NCBI GenBank assembly: GCA_043812455.1
Contig: JBDRMB010000032.1
Location: forward strand, 1 to 33,343
Reading direction: 5' to 3'
DNA: 33,343 bases
DNA from: JABHQR01 sp043812455
GTDB lineage: Archaea; Nanobdellota; Nanobdellia; Woesearchaeales; GW2011-AR9
Below the pieces are notes generated by a model. It ran no database searches. It was given only the letters and a program-made list of their open reading frames with translations, and had not been told where the DNA came from. Position numbers and translations under genes: made by a program. Positions 15,632 through 22,224 of the stretch are shown one piece after another (position 1 is the stretch's first letter; every line of letters starts with the position of its first letter).

Positions 15632-18184
15632 ATGTCATACACTAGTATCTTTGATGTACCAGACTCACACCTTACTCCTGGAATGAGACAGTACAAAGAA
15701 GCTAAGAAGGAGAACCCCGATTGTATAATCCTATTAAGAATGGGAGATTTCTATGAAATGTTTTACGAAGATGCAATCACTGCAGCCAGAGATTTGGAAA
15801 TTACCTTAACTAAACGAGGGAAAAATGAAAAAGCTGCACCATTAGCTGGCGTTCCATATCATGCTTTAGAAAATTATTTGGGTAAACTTATCAAAAAAGG
15901 TCATAAGGTCGCCATAATTGAACAATTGGAAGATCCTAAAAAAGCCAAAGGTCTTGTAAAGCGTGGATTGGTTCGAATCGTAACTCCCGGTACTGTAATT
16001 GAATCAAATCTCCTTAATGCTAACGAAAACAATTATCTAATGGCGTTAAGTGCTGATGGAGAAGATTATTCTTATTCTGTTTGTGATCTGTCAACAGGGG
16101 AATTCTTAACAGGAAAGCTAAATTCTACTGAAGAGCTACTTGCCGAAATTCAACGCCGACAAGTATCTGAATGTGTGGTACCAGAATCGTTAATGGTAAA
16201 TCATGAACTGATTAATGCAATCAAGAAACTGCAGGTTTGTGTCAACAAGTTTGATGATTATCATTATCGCTCTGAGAATGCCAATAGAGTTCTTCTTGAA
16301 CATTTTAAAGTACAGAATTTAAGTGCGTTTGGATTTGGTGAAACTGGAAATGGAAAAGAAAAAGGTGATTCCAAAATTAGTGTTGTTGGTGCACTGCTAA
16401 AATATCTTCAAGATACACAAAAAACTTCTCTAGCACATTTAAAAAAGATTGGTTTAATACACCACCAAGATGTTATGCAACTTGATAGAAGTACGCTTAG
16501 AAATTTAGAATTGTTGCAGAACATTCGTGATTTTAGTACCAGAGGTACTATCTTATCTGTGATTGATCATACAGTTAACCCTCTTGGAAGTAGAATGTTG
16601 AAACGGTTCTTGAAAGAACCTCTTCTAAGACAAGTAAAAATTGAAGAAAGGTTAGACGCTGTCGAAGAACTTAACAAACAGGTTATTGCCAGGGAAGAAT
16701 TAAGGGAATTGTTGAAGGATGTTTATGATCTGGAACGATTAATTGGCAGAGTCAATTATGGTAATGCTAATCCAAAAGATCTTTTGGCACTAAAAAGTTC
16801 GTTATTGAAAGTTCCGTTAGTGAAATCGAAGCTTGCTGCTTTCAAATCTGAACTGTTACAAAAAATCAATGGTATGAAAAGTGTTGAATCACTGGAACCT
16901 GTCGCACAATTGATTGAAAATTCTGTTCGTGAAGATGCACCTTTAACACTCAGAGAAGGTGGAATGATCAAACCAGAGTTTAATCAAGAGCTTAATGAGC
17001 TAGTTAACATCAAAAGAAATTCTAAAAAATATTTACAACAGATTGAAGAAAAGGAACGAGATAAAACAGGTATTAGCACATTACGAGTCGCTTTCAACAG
17101 AGTGTTTGGATATTTTATAGAAGTTAGTAAAAGAAATATTCCAAATGTCCCAGATTCTTATATCAGAAAACAGACCACTGCAAATAGCGAAAGGTATATT
17201 ACAGAAGAATTGAAATTAGAAGAAGAAAAGATTCTTGGTGCTGAAGAAAAGATCCATGGATTAGAATATCAAATTTTTCAAGATGTTTGTGAAGAAGTCA
17301 AAAAACATACTTCTGTTATCCAAGATGCTGCCCAGAAATTAGCTTTGCTTGATGTGATGTGTTGTTTCAGTAAAGTTGCGATGGAAAATAATTATTGCCG
17401 GCCGAAGTTTAATGTTGCTACAACGGACACTAATAATAGTAACAATAGCAATAACTTTCTTGAAATTATTAATGGAAGACATCCAGTACTGGAAAAACTT
17501 GAGGATAATTTTATTTCAAATTCTGTAAAGATTAATGAAGGAGAGATTATGATCATTACCGGGCCTAACACTTCCGGAAAAAGTACTGTGATGAGGCAAA
17601 CAGCATTAATTGTGTTGATGGCACAGATGGGTTGCTTTGTACCAGCAGAAAGTGCTGAGTTATCAATTGTTGATAGAATCTTTACCAGAGTTGGTGCACA
17701 TGATGACCTTAGTTTCGGTCAGTCAACATTCATGGTAGAGATGTTAGAGACTGCCAACATCCTTAACAATGCTACAAAAAATAGTTTGATTCTTCTGGAC
17801 GAAATTGGCCGTGGAACCAGCACGTTTGACGGAGTGGCAATCGCATGGAGTACTGCAGAATATATTTACAATAACATTAAAGCAAAAACAATGTTTGCTA
17901 CTCATTATCATGTTCTTAACAAGATGGCTGAACGATTTGACAACATTAAAAATTATAATATTGCAGTTAAAGAATTGGGTGGTGAGATTATTTATTTACG
18001 GAAGTTGGTTGAAGGTGGTACTGACCAAAGTCACGGAGTGCACGTTGCCAAATTAGCGGGGATGCCAGAACAGTTGGTTAAGCGTGCGAAAGAGATTCAA
18101 GCAATTCTGGAAGCTGAAGATGAAATGGTCAAGAAAATCAAGGCTAAGAAAATTAAGGAACAGATGAGTTTAGAGAATTTTTAG
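15632..18184 (+). CDS. mutS: DNA mismatch recognition ATPase MutS
   Basis: Recognises base mismatches and small loops and recruits MutL. The mismatch-probing motif G-D-F-Y-E is at residues 38-42. The Walker A G-P-N-T-S-G-K-S-T begins at residue 644, followed by the signature S-T-F-M-V-E-M-L-E-T-A and Walker B L-I-L-L-D-E-I-G-R-G-T-S, then F-A-T-H-Y-H. Domains I-V are all represented and the 850-aa length is normal for MutS1. A short Asn/Ser run sits just before the ATPase core (about residue 600-608). TTAATAAA lies 26 nt upstream of the ATG. It is followed by a 59-aa membrane protein gene and then mutL. MutS1/MutL are patchy in archaea and usually thought to have come from bacteria; transfer is inferred here, not shown. 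Confidence 0.97.
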   Translation: MSYTSIFDVPDSHLTPGMRQYKEAKKENPDCIILLRMGDFYEMFYEDAITAARDLEITLTKRGKNEKAAPLAGVPYHALENYLGKLIKKGHKVAIIEQLEDPKKAKGLVKRGLVRIVTPGTVIESNLLNANENNYLMALSADGEDYSYSVCDLSTGEFLTGKLNSTEELLAEIQRRQVSECVVPESLMVNHELINAIKKLQVCVNKFDDYHYRSENANRVLLEHFKVQNLSAFGFGETGNGKEKGDSKISVVGALLKYLQDTQKTSLAHLKKIGLIHHQDVMQLDRSTLRNLELLQNIRDFSTRGTILSVIDHTVNPLGSRMLKRFLKEPLLRQVKIEERLDAVEELNKQVIAREELRELLKDVYDLERLIGRVNYGNANPKDLLALKSSLLKVPLVKSKLAAFKSELLQKINGMKSVESLEPVAQLIENSVREDAPLTLREGGMIKPEFNQELNELVNIKRNSKKYLQQIEEKERDKTGISTLRVAFNRVFGYFIEVSKRNIPNVPDSYIRKQTTANSERYITEELKLEEEKILGAEEKIHGLEYQIFQDVCEEVKKHTSVIQDAAQKLALLDVMCCFSKVAMENNYCRPKFNVATTDTNNSNNSNNFLEIINGRHPVLEKLEDNFISNSVKINEGEIMIITGPNTSGKSTVMRQTALIVLMAQMGCFVPAESAELSIVDRIFTRVGAHDDLSFGQSTFMVEMLETANILNNATKNSLILLDEIGRGTSTFDGVAIAWSTAEYIYNNIKAKTMFATHYHVLNKMAERFDNIKNYNIAVKELGGEIIYLRKLVEGGTDQSHGVHVAKLAGMPEQLVKRAKEIQAILEAEDEMVKKIKAKKIKEQMSLENF

Positions 18185-18185
18185 A

Positions 18186-18365
18186 ATGAAATTAGGGTTA
18201 GAGTCACTTATCATTGGTACTGTTTGCGCCATGCCTGTGGGTATAACAGAAGTATTTTGGAAATATCAATTTTATCCAGACATGGATAATAGGATTTTTT
18301 ATTCAATAATATTTGCAGGACTTTTCGCAGGATATTCCCATTACATAAGTAAAGTTCCTGAATAA
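18186..18365 (+). CDS. Small two-span membrane protein (59 aa) between mutS and mutL
   Basis: An ATG 1 nt after the mutS stop opens a 59-codon frame ending in TAA at 18363. The product has two hydrophobic stretches, L-G-L-E-S-L-I-I-G-T-V-C-A-M-P-V-G-I and I-F-Y-S-I-I-F-A-G-L-F-A-G-Y, joined by a short polar loop with Y-P-D-M-D. Tight spacing to mutS suggests translation from the same mRNA, and mutL has its own promoter just downstream. No family is recognised. It may simply be a small envelope protein in a convenient place; no link to mismatch repair is shown. Confidence 0.6.
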   Translation: MKLGLESLIIGTVCAMPVGITEVFWKYQFYPDMDNRIFYSIIFAGLFAGYSHYISKVPE

Positions 18366-18384
18366 ATTTTAAAGTACACAAATC

Positions 18385-18392
18385 CTTATAAA
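18385..18392 (+). promoter_or_regulatory. TATA box of mutL
   Basis: CTTATAAA centred 26.5 nt before the mutL ATG, so mutL can be transcribed separately from mutS as a leaderless mRNA. Confidence 0.65.
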
Positions 18393-18414
18393 CATTTTCT
18401 CACTTCATTTTCTT

Positions 18415-20463
18415 ATGCCAAAAATCAGATCCTTACCAGAGGACATCATCAACAAAATAGCTGCAGGGGAAGTCATTGAACGGCCAGCCTCAGTAGTTAA
18501 AGAACTTATTGAAAATTGTCTAGATGCCGGTGCTACAAGGATCACTATTGAAATTAAAGATGCTGGACAAGAGCTTATTCGAATTAGTGATAATGGTCAT
18601 GGGATGGACAAATCTGATGCCGAGAATTGTATCTTACGGCATGCTACCAGCAAGATTCAAAATATTGATGATTTATATTCTATCAAAAGTTTGGGGTTTA
18701 GAGGTGAAGCGTTAGCAAGCATTGCAGCAGTTTCTAAGTTAAGTATTAAAACTAAACAGGTTGGAAAAATTGAAGGTGTTGAAGTTAAAGTTAATGGCGG
18801 GATCCTAGTTTCTTCAGAACCAGTTGCAGTTGAGGAAGGTACAGTAATTGAAGTTCGTGAGTTGTTCTTTAACACTCCCGCCAGAAAGAAATTTTTGAAA
18901 TCTGAATTAATTGAAATGAGGCATATCATTGATATTATTACTAGGTATGCTTTAGTTAACACTATAGTTGCATTTAAGTTAATTAATGAAGGACGTGAAT
19001 TAATAAATTCGCCTTCAACACCAAACTTACGATCTAACATTGCTGGAATCTATGGTGGGATGTTAGCTAAAGAGATGCTTAAGATAGAACATGAATTTTT
19101 TGATGATGAAGATGATGATGAAGAAGGCGCGCATATCAAAGTAAGTGGTTATTTCTGTAAACCTTTAGCATGCCGGAATGATAAAACTCAGCAATCTCTG
19201 TTTGTCAATAAACGTTGGGTCAAGAATGACTCTATTAATCAGGCAATTTACGATGCTTACCACTCACTGCTTTTTCATGGCAGGCATCCTGTTTATGTTT
19301 TGAATATCGACCTTGACCCAGAATCAATTGACGTGAATGTTCATCCAAACAAAACTGAGATTAAGATTGAACAGAAAGATTTAGTTTACAATGTAGTGTA
19401 TAAGGCTTTGCAAGACGTTTTAAAAAAGAATAATCTTATCCCAGAAGTTAATGTAAAGGTTGAAGAGCAGTTAAGTCTTAGAGTAGGTGATGAATTACCT
19501 GAATTTGAAAGGGAAGATTGGCAAGAAGATAGTGATTTCGGTGAAGTTACGAATGAAATTCAGAAAATAAAAACTATTGACAATAAAACTATTGACAATA
19601 TTTCTCATCCAACTTTAATAAAATCGAAGTATGCATTCGAACCATCTGAACAAACTACTTTTGATGTTGAAAATAGTGCTGAGATGCTTGGTTCTGAAAC
19701 TGAATTGTCTAGAGAATATGCAAATTATAGTGAAGTTAGTTCAGCAAGAACACCACAGATGAAAGAAGAATTGAAAGTAATTTATTCTAAAAGTAAAGAC
19801 CCTGCCGGTGAAGGATTGAGTGCTGCTGACATCATCTCTGAAACACAAGAATCTGAAAAAACATTTCAGCCAAGTCTAGGAAGTACTTTGCCACCAATGA
19901 AACTGTTAGGGCAGATCCATAAAACTTTTTTCATAGCAGAAACTGTAGGTGGAATGTTAATCATCGATCAGCATGTTGTTCAGGAACGAGTATTGTATGA
20001 AAAGTTTATGAACCAATTTTTGAATAAAAGTGTTTCAGTACAGAAACTTCTTGACAAAGAGTTGTTAACATTTACTAGTTCTGAAAAGATGTTAATTTTG
20101 CAAAAGAAAGATCAGCTTAAAGCTTTAGGTTTTGAACTAACACATTTTGGTGATAATGACTTTCTGCTAAATTCTGTGCCAACAATCTTTGGCAGAACAC
20201 AAAGTAAAGAGTTGGTGTATTTGATCATTAAAGAGCTTGGGGAAGGGAAGGTGAGAGAATTGGAAAGGTTACAGGAAGAGATCATTACCAGAATGGCATG
20301 TCGAGCTTCAGTAAAAGCAGGTGATAACCTAACTGTGCCACACTTTAAGGCTTTGTTACAGGAGCTTGAGAAGTGTTCTTTACCATATACTTGCCCCCAT
20401 GGGCGTGCTATTTTCGTCAAGATTACTGCTGATGAGCTTGAGAAGAAGTTCTTACGGAAGTGA
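18415..20463 (+). CDS. mutL: Mismatch-repair protein MutL, endonuclease type
   Basis: The GHKL ATPase half is clear: K-E-L-I-E-N with Glu30 and Asn34, D-N-G-H-G-M, and G-F-R-G-E-A-L. The C-terminal half carries the nicking-endonuclease signature D-Q-H-V-V-Q-E-R-V-L-Y-E starting at Asp518, matching DQHA(x2)E(x4)E, plus A-C-R-A-S-V-K-A-G and C-P-H-G-R at 660-664. This is the MutH-independent type that nicks the strand to be repaired. The linker (about 340-490) is acidic and variable and contains a perfect 15-bp tandem duplication at 19570-19599. Another acidic run, D-D-E-D-D-D-E-E, is near residue 230. It acts with MutS encoded just upstream. Start supported by the TATA box at 18385-18392. Confidence 0.97.
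   Translation: MPKIRSLPEDIINKIAAGEVIERPASVVKELIENCLDAGATRITIEIKDAGQELIRISDNGHGMDKSDAENCILRHATSKIQNIDDLYSIKSLGFRGEALASIAAVSKLSIKTKQVGKIEGVEVKVNGGILVSSEPVAVEEGTVIEVRELFFNTPARKKFLKSELIEMRHIIDIITRYALVNTIVAFKLINEGRELINSPSTPNLRSNIAGIYGGMLAKEMLKIEHEFFDDEDDDEEGAHIKVSGYFCKPLACRNDKTQQSLFVNKRWVKNDSINQAIYDAYHSLLFHGRHPVYVLNIDLDPESIDVNVHPNKTEIKIEQKDLVYNVVYKALQDVLKKNNLIPEVNVKVEEQLSLRVGDELPEFEREDWQEDSDFGEVTNEIQKIKTIDNKTIDNISHPTLIKSKYAFEPSEQTTFDVENSAEMLGSETELSREYANYSEVSSARTPQMKEELKVIYSKSKDPAGEGLSAADIISETQESEKTFQPSLGSTLPPMKLLGQIHKTFFIAETVGGMLIIDQHVVQERVLYEKFMNQFLNKSVSVQKLLDKELLTFTSSEKMLILQKKDQLKALGFELTHFGDNDFLLNSVPTIFGRTQSKELVYLIIKELGEGKVRELERLQEEIITRMACRASVKAGDNLTVPHFKALLQELEKCSLPYTCPHGRAIFVKITADELEKKFLRK
19570..19599 (+). 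repeat. Perfect 15-bp tandem duplication in the mutL linker
   Basis: AAAACTATTGACAAT occurs twice in direct succession (19570-19584 and 19585-19599), encoding a duplicated K-T-I-D-N. It is in frame, so gain or loss of a unit would change linker length only. Confidence 0.9.
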
Positions 20464-20521
20464 GACTTTTTGGTTATTTCATATCTTTGTTATGACTTTT
20501 GAGTAGTGTTTTTGCAGAAGA

Positions 20522-20529
20522 TTTATAAA
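20522..20529 (+). promoter_or_regulatory. TATA box upstream of the TGA-interrupted gene
   Basis: TTTATAAA predicts transcription from about 20552, 14 nt before the ATG at 20566. It supports 20566, not the internal ATG at 20716, as the original start. Confidence 0.5.
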
Positions 20530-20565
20530 GGATTAAGCTCTTTCATGGTTTCTTAGGGGAAAATA

Positions 20566-21408
20566 ATGTTATATGTTGCAGAATATAGTGGTAGGATTAA
20601 GACAATTTGACCTAATTTTGAGATTACTGGTGAAACTAGCCTTAATCAATTAGTTTTAAGAAGAGCTTCTAATGACTATGTAACTTCTATTTCACAAAAA
20701 GATGGTAAATGTGTAATGGGTTCTTTAGGTGGTTATGTATTTCAACTTTCTGGAGATGAATTAGGCTTTAAGGTAGAATTAGATTCTAAAGTTATAAGCA
20801 TCAAACATGTTGATGATAAAATCTTAGCAGTAACCAGTAATGAATGTGTAGAACTAGATTATCAAGGCCATGTGTTAGAACGGACACCAACTCCAACAAA
20901 TGCACATTTAAGTGCAATTGATGAAGAAGCAACTCATTTGGCTTTCTTTGATGGCAGTTTATATCATTTACAAAATAGTGTTTTTACAAAAGCAAAACAA
21001 TTTAGTAGAGCTGTATTAAATATTGTCAAAGATTTGAAATTTAGTTACTTAAGTTTTGGATTGAATGATAATGATCCGGAGTTTATGGTTACTGATCCTG
21101 AATTCAATCCAATAGACATGGTTGGTGCTCGTTACGAAGCCCAGGTTCGTGCGAAAATAATTTCTGAGGGTAATGTTTTAGTTAATTCTGGAAACCAATT
21201 AGATCTTTATAATGGTATTAGTAACGTTAGACAATCTGTTTGTAGAGAGATTACAGATGAAAGTGATAATATTTCAGGAATTCACAAACCACATTTCCAT
21301 GAAGATTTTGCAATGATAACTTCTGGAAGAAACATCTTTTCTATAGATGATGATTTGAATGTTAGAGATAAGCGTGGTTTTGGCGGTTTGATCACTTGTT
21401 TGGGTTGA
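20566..21408 (+). pseudogene. Beta-propeller-like protein gene with in-frame TGA near the start
   Basis: From the ATG at 20566 the frame reads 14 codons, meets TGA at 20608-20610, then stays open without another stop to 21406-21408. The part after the TGA up to the next ATG (20716) still reads like protein, including T-S-I-S-Q-K-D-G-K-C and continuing into G-S-L-G-G-Y-V-F-Q-L. Repeated short strands (V-I-S-I-K-H-V-D-D-K-I-L-A-V, H-L-A-F-F-D-G-S-L-Y-H-L, F-A-M-I-T-S-G-R-N-I-F-S-I) suggest a beta-propeller or PQQ-like fold. A TATA box fits the upstream ATG. TGA ends other genes here, so it is read as stop. Either the gene is inactivated, the base is an error (TGG would give Trp), or a shortened 230-aa protein is made from 20716. 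Confidence 0.65.
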
Positions 21409-21588
21409 ATAGGGTTATAAAAAATGATAGATAATAACTCAAGCAAGGAATTAACAGTAATTGAATGTATTTCAGATTCTGAACAGTTTACAGGATTACA
21501 AAATTTTGGTTACTTTTGAGAAATTCATAACTAAGGAGTAGTATTTAGGGGGAAAGGTTTATAAAAGAATGTTTATTTTTGTAATTTG
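21409..21588 (+). other. Intergenic region between the interrupted gene and the NlpC/P60 gene
   Basis: Apart from the TATA box at 21558-21565, it contains a 31-codon frame from an ATG at 21424 to a TGA at 21517. That frame has no promoter or ribosome site at the right distance. It could be a remnant of a neighbouring gene, and nothing firmer can be said. Confidence 0.4.
21558..21565 (+). promoter_or_regulatory. TATA box of the NlpC/P60 gene
   Basis: TTTATAAA centred 27.5 nt before the ATG at 21589; leaderless start expected. Confidence 0.6.
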
Positions 21589-22212
21589 ATGAGAGGATTA
21601 AATTATTTATTGGGAAGTTTTATAGCATTAACTACAATTGCATGTTCAAGTCCAGCATTATCAGCCGATGAAATTAATGAAGAAACAAACCAAATAACTG
21701 TTAAAGATAAACAAACCCCCATACAAGAGAAAAATCCTGCTGGAGAAAAAATTGTTACTTATGCAAAAGAATTCTTAGGGAAACCTTATGCTTGGGGAGG
21801 ACGAGATACTTCTGGAAATCCAGGGGTGGATTGTTTAGGTTTAATCTATAGATCATTTTCTCAAACATTTGGTGATGATTGGAAAAGCTATCCAGTAAAT
21901 CCAATTGATATGGTTAAAAGTCCAAAATTAGGAAAACCAGTAGAAGGTCTTGATGGAATTTTATATGAGAATGTACCAGATAGATTACATTTAATACAAG
22001 AAGGAGACATGATATATTTCTTACTTGGTGCATATATGGTTGCTGAAACTGAAGTAACTGAAATCGAAGGTGAAAGGTACGGTTGTTGGCATACAGCTTT
22101 GTCCTTAGGAGAAAACCAAATTATTCATGCAAAGCCAGGGAGAGAAGTTCGTGAAGACCTATTATCCAATATTGTATTTGATGCATTATATGTTTCAAGA
22201 AGAACTGAATAG
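21589..22212 (+). CDS. Secreted NlpC/P60 (C40) family lipoprotein
   Basis: NlpC/P60 enzymes are cysteine peptidases or amidases, best known for cutting peptidoglycan stem peptides. The catalytic Cys82 is in P-G-V-D-C-L-G-L-I-Y, His168 in C-W-H-T-A-L-S-L-G, and a further polar residue, His180, in I-I-H-A-K-P-G. The order and spacing fit the C40 papain-like fold. Residues 1-18 are a signal peptide ending in T-I-A-C, so Cys19 may be lipidated and the protein held on the outer face of the membrane. A linker of about 30 residues precedes the catalytic domain. The ATG at 21589 is chosen over the adjacent TTG from TATA spacing. Archaea of this type lack peptidoglycan, so the substrate is an open question. 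It is convergent with the second surface operon, 12 nt away. Confidence 0.85.
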   Translation: MRGLNYLLGSFIALTTIACSSPALSADEINEETNQITVKDKQTPIQEKNPAGEKIVTYAKEFLGKPYAWGGRDTSGNPGVDCLGLIYRSFSQTFGDDWKSYPVNPIDMVKSPKLGKPVEGLDGILYENVPDRLHLIQEGDMIYFLLGAYMVAETEVTEIEGERYGCWHTALSLGENQIIHAKPGREVREDLLSNIVFDALYVSRRTE

Positions 22213-22224
22213 TTAAATTTTTAA

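Noticed and set aside
15508..15696. Minus-strand frame of 62 codons across the mutS start
   Set aside because: It overlaps the divergent promoters and the first codons of mutS and has no family features.
20608..20610. In-frame TGA as selenocysteine or as a reassigned sense codon
   Set aside because: TGA ends mutL, the peptidase and helicase genes here, no SECIS-like element was recognised, and the protein shows no redox motif around the site.
21424..21519. 31-codon frame as an independent gene
   Set aside because: No promoter or ribosome site at suitable distance and no recognisable product; noted only as intergenic content.
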